Of a DNA stretch of 64,000 bases, positions 39,797 to 52,255 are shown piece after piece. The DNA comes from Scenedesmus sp. ARA3 (lineage: Eukaryota; Chlorophyta; Chlorophyceae; Sphaeropleales; Scenedesmaceae): contig RWJK01001378.1 in the NCBI GenBank assembly GCA_004335835.1, forward strand, positions 1 through 64,000, in the 5' to 3' direction. Position 1 is the first letter of the stretch. Every line of letters begins with the position of its first letter. The notes beneath the pieces were generated by a model. That model made no database searches and had not been told where the DNA came from. It was given only the letters and a program-made list of their open reading frames with translations. Position numbers and translations under genes: made by a program.

Positions 39797-41495
39797 GCCC
39801 CCAAAGCCTCTCGGGCAGCAGCCAAGCCAGCTGCCGCAACAGCACCAGCAATTGCAGCAGGCCCTTGCACCCTGGAGGAGGTGTGGAAGCAGCTGCAGAA
39901 GCAGAAGCAGAAGCCGGCAGGCGCTGGAGCTGCCAGCAGTGCTTACATGCGGCTGCGGTATCGCTCCGGGACGTGCAACTCGGGCAACGGCAGCAGGAGG
40001 CTCAGCCTGCAGGCACCAGCAGTGCGCGCTGCACGCAGGTGAGACCTCTTTACCCTTTTCTGTGATGGTGATGGCTTTTCACGGGCCTGCGTGGTGACCC
40101 AACTGTGGCAACATTTACACATTAGGTTTGCTTCAACTTGGTGTTGCAGATGTAACATCTTACTTGGTGTGTGTTTGCAGGCGTGCCGGCCGCTGCCGGG
40201 GCGGCAGCAGCAGCAGCACTGCCGCGCTTCTGCAGCCCTGCCGAGCCTGCTGCAAGGCGCGCAGCAGCAAGCAGCAGCAGCACATCGCCTACAAAGAGGC
40301 GCTTCCAGCAATGATGCAGTACCTCGCTGCGCACAGCAGGCAGCAGCAGGTGCTGACAACTCACCGCCATGTTCATTACCATCAACACCAGCACCAGCAG
40401 CACCACCTGCAGCAGCAGCAGCACTTGCAGCAGCAGCTAGAGCTAGCTGGAGTTCCTGCAAGGCAGGTGAAGCGAGCAGCCTCCCTGCCGGCAGTCTCCT
40501 TGGCTGTCAGGAGCCTGCTACAGCTTGCAGGAGCAGCAGCATCAGCAGAGCTGGCAAGTGTACTGCGGCAGCAGCTGCTGCAGCAGGTCAGGGCGGCAGC
40601 AGCAGCAGCGAAAGCTGCTGGGGTGCCATTTAGTGTGGCGGCTGCAGTGCAGGCGCTGCTGCCTGACTTGCAGGCTGTGGTGCTGACTGTGTGTGGTGGC
40701 CAGGCGCCAGGCTCGCATGCCTTTGCAGCAGCAGCAGCAGGTGCTGGCAGTGTGGGTGCTAGTGCATTTGGCCCAATGGGGCCCTACAGTGCTGCTGCAT
40801 ACATCCAGGCAGGGTCCCCGCCGCACCAGCCCTTCCTGTTTGCAGCAGCAGGGGTCGTCACCCCCAAGCAGCATAGCCCGCATAGGCCCCAAACAGCTGC
40901 ATATGCAGCAGCACCGGGAGATGTGGCAGCAGCACCCCCTGCGGTGCAGCAGCATGCTTTAGAGTACTGCCCGCCCTCGCCGCTGCATCAAGACAGCATG
41001 GGCAGTTGCAGCGCCGTGGCAGCTGCAATGGCAGCAGCGGGCGCTCAGTTTGAGGGCGACAGCAACTGTCAGCTGCCGTCAGTGCAGCCGCCAGCAGACG
41101 ACACACCAGCAGCAGATGCAGCAGCAGCAGCAGCAGCGGCGGCGGCGTGTGTTTCAGGGCCAGTGGCGGCATGCGGCAATCAAGAGCTTCGCAGCGGCCT
41201 GGCTGCTGCTGTGCGCAGTAGTGATGCTCCTGCGGCAGCAGCTGTGACGAGGCAGCAGCTGCTGGCTGCTGCTGTTGTGGCGGCGAGCAGCAGCCAGCTG
41301 CTTGCGACTGTGGCAGTTGAGTCAGCGCTGTCTGCTGCTGCTGCTGAGGTGCGCCGGGGGCTGCATGCGAGCATGAGGGCAGACAGCAGCAAGCGGCTGT
41401 CATATCTGAGTGATGCGGGGCTTCCTGATATCAATACGCTGCTGCAGGCGGAGCTTGCCACTGCGTGGACGCAGCAGCTGCAGCTGCAAGTGTAG
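39263..41495 (+). CDS. Hypothetical Gln/Ala-rich protein with internal tandem duplication
   Basis: Exons 39263-40038 and 40181-41495 join in phase, 696 residues. ATG at 39263 opens MLWRRVQRAFRTALSS, a basic amphipathic N-terminus that could target an organelle. PolyGln tracts at about 39583-39650 and 39738-39793 flank two copies of a segment reading ATAP..AAGPCTLEEVWKQ. The second half is Ala-rich and predicted helical (LAVRSLLQLAGAA, ALLPDLQAVVLTV) and ends PDINTLLQAELATAWTQQ. No catalytic motif or known domain is visible. The His/Gln run HYHQHQHQQHH could be compositional. Coding status is supported by the long open second exon and consistent splice borders. Confidence 0.65.
39583..39910 (+). 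repeat. In-frame ~150-bp tandem duplication with polyQ
   Basis: CAG array then KAP..R.A.EPTAATAPTVAAGPCTLEEVWKQ is followed by a second CAG array then KAPKASRAA, KPAAATAPAIAAGPCTLEEVWKQ. The duplicated unit includes the CAG array itself. Confidence 0.9.
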
Positions 41496-42547
41496 GTGAT
41501 GCTTTGAGCTGGCTGGCTGCTCAGTTATATGTCTATCTGTAGTTTTTGACTCCGTTGAGTGTCAGAAGTGTGTCATTGCGCTGGCTGCAGTTGCTGTGTC
41601 CGGGTAATGCTTCGGTGGCGTGTTCTCAGCACGCACTGTGCTGCTGCTTGCTGAACCGTATGCTATACATCAGTAGTACTTGCACACGCGCGGGGTTTTG
41701 CCAATGAAAAGCACACTTTGCAGTGCGCAGTGCAGCCGCAGGCAGCTACAAAGCCCCTGCCACCAGGGGTTTGGTTGCTGAAGAGGGTGCGTGTGGAATC
41801 TTGGTGCCATCGCACCTACAGTGTGTTCTGCTGTGAGCTGGCCAGCAGTCTTGTATGTTTCGCGCCACGTTATCTGTTCTGAAAAAAGGGTTAGCCTATG
41901 TGGCCACCCTGGCACTGCTTTCAACGCTAGCGCCCCTACAAATGGCCAATGTTCCACACTGTGCATGACATCAGACGTATATGTCCCCCCACAGCGGGGT
42001 GTTGTGTGGGAAGATTTGGCGGCCCAAATCTGGACGCCGGGGCCTCAAACACAGCATACTTTGTTGTTGTGCGTGTACTGTTACGCGCATGTGAGCACAT
42101 GCGCAGAGCGACAGTCCCATGTGCTATGATTTGAGGTGTGTAGGCACTGGATTGCTGCTGATCAAAGCCTCGTGCTGCTACTGTCATTCCTTCAGCTGCG
42201 ACATGTATCACCTGCATGCCCTTGCATTTGACCTATTTCTCATTTCTTCAATGCAACCACTGCTACATATCTGTTAAATCATTACTTAATTACTTATCAT
42301 CACTACTTATGCCTCTGTGCATTCGGCCCTTGCACGCTCTCCCGTACAGACATGCCCTTGGTGATTCCTTCAGCATTTCTATTACCAGTGTGGCATGCTG
42401 CCTACGCTGCCACTACTGCTGTGTTGGTGTGCAACAGCATGGGTTGCAAGCACGATGCTGCCAGTTTCATGACGCTTGCATGCTGCACGGAAGGCTGTGT
42501 TGGCGTCAAGTATGTGCCAATCAAGCTCAGCTTGTGTGCTGCATATT

Positions 42548-42584
<37 letters not shown>

Positions 42585-44263
42585 TGGATTAGATCACCCA
42601 GCGGGTCATGCACTGCAGTTTGCTTGTAGGATCTGCACGATTCCTGCCTTGTAAGCCTGCTTGTCAGCCCAGCTGCAGAGGGTGCTGTGTGCTATTAGCT
42701 GCTGTGGAGATAGCATCCTTACACATACAGCATTTCTACAGTTATGGCATCTTTATGAATAGTATTCTACGACTATGGCATTTTGCAGTCGTATGGTATC
42801 TTTATGAGTGTGGCATCTCTACAAACATTGTATCTCTAGGAGTTCAGGCATGTCCTCAAGGGGAAGAAGCCTTCCCGGGGACCACCCTGAGAGGGAGCTT
42901 GGAGCTCGCGTTATGCACCTTTGTGCGGGCGATGGGAGCAGGCGTGGCGGCCCAGCAGGAGCTCGCGTTAAGTACCGTTGTGCCGGTAGGCGTGTGGCGG
43001 CCCACCACGATTGTGTGCATGCGCGCGCATGCCATGCCAGTGTGCCACAGCTTGGGGCGGCCACCCGGCACTGCATTGTGTGTGGCAACGCTGAGGCGTG
43101 CTCGCACATGATGAGATTGTGACGTTATGCGTTGGGATGTTAGGCAGATCATGTGTCCTCAGGCTGACCATGAGCTGCCAGAGTTCCAAGATGAAAACAT
43201 TGGAGGCCGCCCGTCACACTTGCTGTTGTGTGGCGTGATGCAGTATTGGCTAATAGAGCAGCCTGCCACTCTCAAGGTGCGTTCGTAGAGCGGGCTGTGC
43301 GAGCAGTCTACATACATTTGTGTGTCATGTACCTGCGTAGTATTCGCCAATGCCGGAAGGCATGTCCTAAAGGGATGGGATACATAATTTGAGTATCAGA
43401 CTTAACGACATGATGGCGTGGTACGTATTTGCACAGCAGCGCACAGCTGATCAGGTCACCAGCATGAGCTGTGTCAATGTTGTCTCAATGGGCTGGCCAC
43501 CTGGTGGGTAGCACCAGCAGGGTGCGTGCTTTGTGCACACATTTGAGTCAGCAGCTCGTCCCTGGTCGTGCCTCAAGTTGAGTGTTCGAGGGTGGGGCAG
43601 TGACTCGCTGTGGCGCCGGACGACACCGCGTCCAATGTTCTGGCAGAACATGTCTGTACTGCATACATCTGCACCACCGTTGAAGACGTCTCTGCAGTGC
43701 CGCATGTGATGAAGCCGACAAGCCGACCAGAACAGCAGCGCTGCGCTGGCTTAGCACAGTGTGTCGTGTTTTTTGCAATCCAAGCTTGTGCAGATGCGCA
43801 GCTCAAGCTGGCACGGGCACGGCATGGTAATTGCCTGGACTTGTTGGGCTGTGCTTGCAGGTGCATCCTGGGACGACATGCTGCTGGTAACATAACCTCT
43901 CGCGCTGTTGGCACTTAACTAACTGCATGCAGCTGTGCTGGTTCACTGATCTGAGTTGGGCGCCATGTGGTTTAGGGGTCTGGCAATTGTCAGGCAAGCT
44001 CTTCTGTGTGGGCACCCTGCATCTCGTGGCAGTGCTAACGGTGCACCAGGATATTGTACCATATTGGTTCTGAACAGCTACACATTCCTTGTTGACGTCC
44101 TTGACAACTCTGTTCAGGAACAAGTGGTCAAGGGTGTCAGTGGTCCTGTGTTGCAATGTCGCTGGTGCACGTGAGAAGAGATACGAAACTTTGTAAATTT
44201 AATGGAACTGTGACTGTGATGTAACTTCATCGATGCCCTGAGCCGCAAGGGCCCCGGTCTCGT
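41496..44263. other. Long intergenic region
   Basis: About 2.8 kb without a supported gene. It holds a (GCT)n run at 42548-42579, short imperfect repeats of TTCTA..(A/T)CTATGGCAT type at about 42725-42840, and a tandem duplication of about 58 bp at 42900-43005. The last few hundred bases are the 5' flank of the mannosyltransferase gene. Confidence 0.45.
42900..43005 (+). repeat. ~58-bp tandem duplication
   Basis: GAGCTCGCGTTATGCACC through GGCGTGGCGGCCCAGCA is followed by GAGCTCGCGTTAAGTACC through GGCGTGTGGCGGCCCACCA. Confidence 0.75.
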
Positions 44264-47146
44264 ATGGAGCGAAAGGCAGTGTTGCTAGCTGTGGCTTGGA
44301 TCCTGCTTGCTCTGTGCGTGAAACATGCCTCGGCGGAGTCTCATTCAAACACCACCGCAGCCACCGCCAGCGCAGCGCTCGATCCTAACCTGGAGCAGAA
44401 GCCAGTGGTAGAGCAGTTGATGGCAAGGAAGCAGGCACTAGCCGAGTACTTGAAAGGCGAAGCGTTTCAGAGGTACGTGTACAGGCAAAGCTGATGGAGT
44501 TCAACGTACAGTACAGGTACCACGGCCCAGCAGCTGCAGGTGGCCGCGTTGATCCTGCAGCAGCAGATGCACAAGCATGGGTGTGGCATGTGGTGCACAT
44601 GTGCTGCATCCCGCGCCTGGCATGGCTGCTCAGCAGCGTCTTCCATCGTACCCAATGCCTATTTTCGTCAAGTGCCCAGCGTCGCACAGCTCAGTGCTGC
44701 TGGCCGCATATAATGGCCTCTGCACGTGCCGCTGCACCCGCTGCTTCCTGCAGGTACAAAGAAAAGCAGCTGCAGCGCTTCTCTCAGCAGGGCCACCTGC
44801 GAGGCGTGCTCATCGTGGCAGGCGGCCGCGACATGTTTGCAAACGCCGCAGTGTCAATCATGATGCTGCGCCGCCACCTACGCAGCAGCCTGCCTGTTGA
44901 AATCGTGCACTACGGCGAGTCAGAGCTCTCCAAAGAAGTGCTGCCTATCCTGCAAGAGCTCAACAGCAGCAGCAGCAGTGAGGCAGCTGCCAAGGGCTGG
45001 GCGTCAGGGCCCGTGTTTGTGACAGACGCCTTGCAGGCAGCTCCACTGTCGCAGCTAGCAGCACACCACAAGCCGCTGAAAGAGATACGGAGCTTTCCTG
45101 CAAAGGTGTACGCGCTCACATACGCCACGCGCTTCCAGCAGGTGCGCACGCAGGAACAGTGCCTAATGACGTGTGCTGGCAGCAACCGCACAATTGCGAG
45201 GTTGCGGCAGCACAGGCTGCAGTTGCGCAGCATATGCTGTCACAGGACCGCTGCATGCGCCGCTGGGTGCTCAGAGCTCAGGCAAGCGGGGGCGTGTGGC
45301 TGGCTGGCTGCAGAACTGTGCAGCTGCAGCAGCACAGACTGCAGTTGCGCAGCAGCTGCTGTCAAAGCGCTGCTGGGAGCTGCCTTATGGCTGAGGCAAG
45401 TAGCAAGCATAGCACAATGGAGCGCCAGCACAGCAGTGAAAAGTCCACTGGTGGGACCACCTGTAAGCTTCAGGCGCCGCAATGCCTTTGACTTGACGGC
45501 AGAGCTTATATGAAGCTCCTAACGTGCTGCATGTGCAATGCGCTCTGCCTGATGTGCCTCTTTGCCTGCCCTGCGCTGCCTGCCTGCCTGGCTGGCTGCA
45601 GGTGCTGCTGATGGATGCTGACTCCATGCCACTCATCGACCCTGCCATCTTGTTTGACGTGCCTTCCTTCAAGTGAGCCTGCTTGTGGTGCTGCATTGAC
45701 GCGTGTGTTCCCTGGGCTTGAGTGCAAGCAGGCATGCATAGCGCTGCTGCTGCAGCTGCACTGGCTGGGCATGCAGAGAATTTGCTTGTTGCCGTAGCAT
45801 TGAGACTGGCAATGTCTGGGAGCTGCAGCTCGCGCCAAGGCGGCTCTGTGGTCACTGCAGCCTGGCTGCCACACGCGCCAGAAGAGCATATTCAGCTCTC
45901 ACTGCTCTCCATCAAGTTGGAACAAGTTACATGTGATCTGCAGCGCACACTGCCATGCCCACCCTTGACAGTCAGTCAGCAGTAGATCGTCCACCTGCAG
46001 AAACCGCAGCACTCCTGCTGCACCTGTTGCGCTCTGCGGTTTGTGGTAACAATATCACTGCAGCCCTGCACTGCTGTGACCTTGACTTGTAGCGCTCTGC
46101 ACCACACTGTTCAACTGCTGCCTTGTGACCTTGACCACTGCGCGCCGCAGGCAGCACGGCGACCTGTTCTGGTCGGACTTCTGGTGGAACGCGTGGGTCA
46201 ACTCCACCATCTATAACATACTGGGCGGCATGCAGCGGCCGCCCTGGGAGAACAAGCCGGACTTCAGGCTGGTGGACAGCGGGCAGATCCTGTTTGATCG
46301 CATGCGGCATGCAGAGGTGCGCGCAGGCGGCAGCTTTGTGTGTGGTTGTGGGTGTGTGCAGCTGTGCGTTTGAGGCTGGTGGATAGCGGAGCGGCCAGAT
46401 CCTGTTTGACCGCATGCGGCATGCAGAGGTAAGTGGAGGCGGCAGCATGGTATGTGCGGTTGCGGGTGCGTACAGCTGTGCGTCTCAGGCTGGTGGGCAG
46501 CGGCCAGATCTTGTTTTACCGCATGCGGTATGCAGAGGTGCGCGGCGGCGGCAGCATGCTGTGTGGTATATGAGCTTGTGCAGTCTGTGCAGGGCTGTGC
46601 GCCGTGCAAGGAAGGGCATGAATGGATGCGTGTGCTGCAGTGTGATGCTTCACGTCCTGTTGTTTTCCGCGTGATGTCAGCAGCCTGGGCACGGCGAGTG
46701 CTGAGATACCTGTGGCCCTTGTATGCAAGGCGTCTATGGCTGGCTCCAACCTGTTTTGTTCACTTAAAGGCTACCTATGTGATGTACACAACATCTGCTG
46801 CTGCTGCCGCTGCTGCTGCTGCTGCTGCTGCAGGTGCTGGAGTACCTGTGGCTGCTCAACTCGCACCACGAGTGGGTGTACAAGCACATGCACGGAGACA
46901 AGGACACCTTCCTGCTGGCCTTCGCCATGGCGGGGCGGCTGCGAGACTTCAAGCAGGTGCGAGCCTGCGCCGCACCCAACCACTGCAGCACACGACTGTG
47001 AAACACTACACTGCAGCACACAGCAGCACACCTGCAGACAGCACTGCAGCTGCAAACGTGTTGCAGAATAGCTGGTTGGCGTTCTGGGCGTTTGCAGGGT
47101 TGCTGCAGGTGCTGAGGTCGGTGTGGAGCGCGGAGTGTCAATTGTC

Positions 47147-47190
<44 letters not shown>

Positions 47191-47598
47191 AGGTGCCGTG
47201 CTTTGTGCGCGATGCGCTCACAGACGTGCCAGGCCACAAGCACAGGTACCACCACCTGGGCATGGTGCAGAGCCTGCCGCCGGGTGTGCTGGCTGCTGCA
47301 ATGGCACGGGCCAGCAGGGCAGGCCTGGCTTCAGCCAGCATGCTGCTGCACGGAGCAGCAAATGCCACAGCAGCAGCAGCTGCTGCTGCAGCAGCGGATG
47401 TTGCTGGCAGCAGTGAGGGCTTGCTGCTGCCGCGTGGAAGTGCGAAAGGGGCCAAGCCAGGCAGCATGCCGTTCCTGCACATTGGCGTGCCCGTGGTGTT
47501 CCACCGCACGAGTTTCAACAGCAAGTTTTTCCCTGACTGCCTCGACAAGAAGAAGATAGCAGACAAGTACTGCCAGGTGAGGCGCGGCAGGGGACAGG

Positions 47599-47640
<42 letters not shown>

Positions 47641-48757
47641 GCAGCACCGGCAGCAGCAGTGACAGGGCAGTAGGAAGTGGGGCATCTGCAAGATGTCTTG
47701 CAAGGTTCGGTCAGCTCAGGCCTCAACTATGTTGCCAGTGCTGCTGATGTTTTTGAGTAGCACAGGAAAAGTGACAGCTGCCTCGTTCATTCTCGCTGAT
47801 TCATCATTTGAATCATCTGGCTGCATTGAGCTGCATGGCTGCATGCAACGTTTTGTTGGGGTTGTATGCTCAGCCATCGCCCATTTAACGAGCCATCACC
47901 TAGCGCTGCACACCCTTGCTCAATCACCTGCAACATGCTTGTGCTGCCTGCAGATCCAGTACGTGACTGTGCCAATGTCTAATGAGCGATCCGGGTACTC
48001 ACTCAAACCCAACATGTATGCATTCAACGAAGACCAGGTCGCAACCGACTTTTATGACAACAGGTGCAGCAGCAGCAGCAGCAGCAAAACGCAGCCAGCA
48101 ACGCCTGCTGCTGCAGCAGCCCACAGGCGAAGAGCGCTGCTGCGGCAGCAGCATTCCCCGTGGTTGCAGCTGGCCGCAGCACAAAGCAGCAGCGCTGCTG
48201 GCAACAGCAGCACGCATGCTGCAGGCCATAGTGTGCAGCCTCCGCCCGGCGAGCAGCTGCAGCAGCAGCACAACTGGCAGCGTGTGGCGCAGCCAGTGCT
48301 GGGTGCAGCTCGGCAGCTAGCAGCAGCTGCAAGCCAGCACTGGCAGCAGCTGCAGCAGCACATGGCTGCTGCTGGCAGCCAGCTGCAGTCAGCAGCACGC
48401 CACATGCGGCTGCTGCAGCCGCCGGTGACGCAGCAGCAGCCTCGTGCAGATATACGTGACGCGTTCGACATCAGCAGCAGCGGCAGCAGTCAGCAGCGGC
48501 AAAGCAGGCAGCTGATGGACGCTGCTGCTGCTGCTGCAGCGGCGCAAGGCTCGGCGTCGCTGCGGGGCGTGGCGCTGCAGCGGCTCGCGCTGCAGCAGAT
48601 CGGCACGCCGCCTGAGTGGCAGTGTGAGTCGCTGCAGGTGGGCCAGAGTGAGATGCCCATCCCTGCGCTGAAGGTGGAGCTGTTTGGGCACATGGCTGGC
48701 GTGCTGCAGCAGTCGTATGAGGTGTTCCGGGAAGTGCGGGAGCGGCTGAAGCTGTGA
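44264..48757 (+). CDS. MNN1-type alpha-mannosyltransferase (GT71 family)
   Basis: Exons: 44264-44472, 44754-45141, 45602-45672, 46151-46316, 46834-46956, 47193-47576, 47954-48757; phases match, 714 residues. The family adds alpha-mannose to secretory glycans in the Golgi. The N-terminus (AVLLAVAWILLALCVKHASA) is a signal peptide or signal anchor. Family landmarks are GVLIVAGGRDMFANAAVSIMML, LPVEIVHYG, the DxD metal site in LLMDADSMPLIDPAILFD (Asp 204 and 206), and the exon 3/4 splice FKQHGDLFWSDFW. FLLAFAMAG and YHHLGMVQ precede HIGVPVVFHRT. The last exon adds a Gln/Ser-rich stretch before a conserved-looking end. Exon 5 and 6 acceptors are preceded by long (CTG)n tracts. Intron 2 and intron 4 contain tandem duplications, the latter copying the exon 4 tail. 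Confidence 0.87.
45187..45405 (+). repeat. Intronic tandem duplication, period ~122 bp
   Basis: GCAGCACAGGCTGCAGTTGC at 45207 recurs as GCAGCACAGACTGCAGTTGC at 45329, with flanking agreement to about GGCAAG in both. It lies wholly inside intron 2 of the mannosyltransferase gene. Confidence 0.75.
46262..46545 (+). repeat. Three copies of mannosyltransferase exon 4 tail
   Basis: RLVDSGQILFDRMRHAE with its donor (junction 46316) recurs with junction equivalents 46428 and 46537, periods 112 and 109 bp. All three keep GT. Copy 2 carries GTAAGT, nearer to consensus than the functional GTGCGC, but has small indels that break its frame. Confidence 0.92.
47148..47192 (+). repeat. (CTG)n tract abutting exon 6 acceptor
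   Basis: An uninterrupted CTG array runs straight into the CAG acceptor at 47190-47192, serving as the polypyrimidine region. Confidence 0.95.
47605..47640 (+). repeat. CAG array in intron 6 of the mannosyltransferase gene
   Basis: Pure AGC/CAG run shortly after the donor at 47577. Confidence 0.95.
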
Positions 48758-49902
48758 GGCAGGCAGCGCCTCATGTGTACCGGCAATAGGGTTTGCTCGC
48801 ATGTGCTGTGGTGACGAGCCAGTAGCGCCGCTGCAGTCGCGGTGATGTTCGTCCCTTTGGTAACACAAAAGAAGAGCTGTGAGCCCAGCTTGAAGGCACA
48901 CAATATGCGGCTCAAGCATTGAGGGCCTCAGTAACGTTGTGGCTGCTGCAGATGCTGCAACCAGCGTGTGCTGTTTACCGTTGTTTGCTGTTGCGAAGGT
49001 CAGTGGCACAATCAGACATGGTGCTAACAGCTGGTGTGCCCTGCAGCGCAGCATGCTGTGTCCGCTTCACCAAGGGCCTGTTTCTTTGGCCGTGTTGGGC
49101 CTACCTGTGAACGTGCACGTCCTCATGAGCACGATGATTGTGATCAGACGGTTGATCAACATGTGCCGCGGCGACACCGTCTCCAAAAGCATGGACACCG
49201 TAGCTCAACACCCACATAACATTACTTTATCCAGAAACCAACCGTAGATGCATCAGTTATGGAAACGTATACCCTGGAGCACAGCACAGGTCCCGTATAA
49301 GCAGGTGTGCGCATGCAACAGCAGTTATGTGTTGCGTGACTGAGGCGTAGCACAAAAAATGTGGCGCTCAAGCCTCCTTTCAATAACCAGATGAAAACAC
49401 TCGAAGAATATCATCGTATAAGCGTCTAGCAAAGAATCAGGCTAGCGGCGTGATGCTCAAATAATCGCCTACATCATTATTAAACGTTCCTGTGTTTGAC
49501 TACTTCAAACCACGCGCATCGCGAAAATTCAAGCGGATAGAATAGTTTATTCAGCAAGTCAACAGTTATTGACTGATCTATTGATGCTGGTTCTCTACAT
49601 ATATAAAGGCGTCTCAAGACTCGACACCTGTTAAAAAGGGTGACTCTCCTTGCAAGGGGCGTTGATAGGCGCTACACGACCTCATCAACATACTAACTGT
49701 GTGCTTGCCCGTCAAGTTTTAGTCTTGCATATGCATGTAATCCGCCTTTCCGTTTCATCTTGTTGAGTGTTTGTGCTGGACGTGCCTTTCCACAAGCAGG
49801 CCGCTAGAACAGCACAATCAGTAGATTCAGACTATCTGCTGTCACCATTCCGGACTTGCCGCTGTGAGAAGTCGATTGCGCCTTTGCCCAGTGGGAACTG
49901 CC
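48758..49902. other. Intergenic region and promoter/5' UTR of the RR-TZF gene
   Basis: From about 49230 the sequence becomes clearly AT-richer and free of CAG runs, ending in a TATA box. No gene seen. Confidence 0.5.
49602..49607 (+). promoter_or_regulatory. TATA box of the RR-TZF gene
   Basis: TATAAA within CATATATAAAGGCG, about 300 bases upstream of the ATG at 49903, inside an AT-rich block. This is the best core-promoter candidate in the window. Position and context support it; no transcript start is known. Confidence 0.55.
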
Positions 49903-52219
49903 ATGACTGAAGAAGGCCCTCCACCCGGAGAATGGCACGATATCAAGTCCTTGCACTTTAAGCTCTTTTACTACAAGTGAGTGGCGTCCTGCCGTGTGTC
50001 TACTGTTGCAACTTGCATGAGCACCTGCGCATGAGGGCACGTCTAGCGACGGAACCTCCAGACAGTCAATTTGACCATATATACGCTGATTTGTGTTACT
50101 TTCAGGGTGCTACCGTGTACGAAGGTGGGTTGATGTGCCCGCCTAACCTGGTCTGTTTTTCACTGTCGAATGATATCAGCCTGCTGCGCCTTGGCTCAGC
50201 AACACGCACACAGACACTAGAGACAGCTGACGTCAAATATCAACAGCATGATCGTTTGTGTTGCTGCATGCATCATGTATTCAGCAGCAGGACCGTTCCT
50301 ACAGCAATGCCACCGTGTCACCGTGTCAGCGCAGTCACCGCTGCATGCAGCGTGAATAACGCTTAATTCGATGTCTGCGATTCTTTGACACGGTCTGATG
50401 TCTAGCTTGTCCGCCCAAATGTGTCCTTCACCTGCTGCTGTTGACTTCACCATCACTGCCTGATGATGATGCTAGGCCTGGAGCCATGATTGGCAGCACT
50501 GCCCATACACGCACCCAAATGACAAGGTACGAGGGCAGCCAGGACACGAAGCATACGGAAGGGCTGGAGTTCTTCGATACATGCCACAGCTGCCAGGCAT
50601 ATGCCCCTGCCCCAGCGACTCCTGAGTCCCGATTGCAGCTTACGCAGCACTCCTCACTCCGTATGAAAAGCACGCCAGGCAGCAAACTAGCAACGTAAAC
50701 ACTGATGTGAAACCAGCAGCAGTGTGTGCTGCCGCACATCATGCACAGTACAGGTGCTGCAGCATTTGGGTGAGAGTCTTGCTCTGCAAAACACCTTGCA
50801 CACACACACTGAGCTTGGGTCAGACAGCACAAAGTTGCGCTTGCCTGACCGCTGCTTATTTTGCACCTGCAGGCGCGCAGGCGCAGCCCTCTGCACCACT
50901 CCTACTCTGCAGACATGTGCCCAGCGATGCTGCAGGTGCGGCCCGCCACCAATACAGCTGTTCTTCGCAGTGCGCTGTGTAGCACACTGGCAGGCTGTGC
51001 AGCATACTGGCAGGCTGTGCAGCACATGCATACATGCCTCGTGCACACCATGTGTGGAATCAGCAGCATGTATTGTAAAGGGTGCAACTGAGCAGAGCAG
51101 TGCCCGCTTGTGGCTGTATATCACTTAGGACATCAGAGACACATGCATTGGCTTGCAATGCTTTACAACAGTCTTTGACGCAGTGTCCTCTGCCGTCTGT
51201 TGTTCCTGCTTTTCATTGTGGCTGCAGAACGGCACCTGCCCAAAGGGTGTGAACTGCAACCTGGCGCACAATCTGTTTGGTGAGCGGCAGGCTGCAAGTA
51301 ATATTCAATAACTGTAGAATATGCTGCAACAGCCCGACAGCTGCACAGCATCGCAGACAGAACCGCTCGAACCTGCTGAGCACAGCTCCACGGTCATGCT
51401 GTTCTGTTTCTAAATGCACTTGATACCACAGAGCACACCAGCACCTGACCGCCGTCTCTGTGCTGTTGCTGCTGCTGCTGCTGCCACCTGCTGCTGCCAT
51501 GCCTGCAGAGTACCACCTGCATCCAGACAGGTGAGGCTTGCTGTTTCTCAACACAACTGCTGCTTCAGGATGCTGCTGTCGCTGGTGAAGCAGGCCAGAG
51601 CAACCCCTGCCCAAAGCATTTACCTGAGGTGCATGCATGCATGCAAAATGTGTCTCACTCATCACATGAATGCACGTTCGGCACCCTCAGCATGCCGCTG
51701 CGCCATTGTATCACGCACTTCTCAAGACGGCAGCCGTGAAGGGCGCCTACTATGTGCCCTGCCGCGTAACACGCGCTTGCGCTGCTCATGGCAAACGTCT
51801 GCAAGTACAAACAGCTTCAGTTCAATGCGTACATGTTTTAAACTATGCAAACTCCCTGTTAACATGCAGGTACAAGACCAAGATGTGCCGCGAGGGCTCC
51901 CGATGCAGCCGCATCTTCTGCTTCTTTGCACACAGCCAGGACGAGCTGCGCACACCCTTCTCTGCAGCAGAACACCTGCCAGGCGCAGCAGCAGCGACAG
52001 CAGCAGCCGGCCACGGCCCGGCCGGCAGCAGCAACAGCAGCAGCAGCACCGCCACCAATACGCCAGTGAACCAGCCGGCCACACCCATTGTGAGACGCTC
52101 CGCCGCAGCTAGCACACACAATGCGCCGCAGCAGCAGCAGCAGCAGCTGGCGGGCGCGGCGTGGCGCACCAGCCTGGAGCAGCAGCAGCAGCTGGCGGGC
52201 GCGGCGTGGCGCACCAGCC

Positions 52220-52255
<36 letters not shown>

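Noticed and set aside
49600..49760. TGTAA at 49736-49740 as poly(A) signal of the mannosyltransferase gene
   Set aside because: It lies downstream of the TATA box at 49602 and so inside the next gene's likely 5' UTR.
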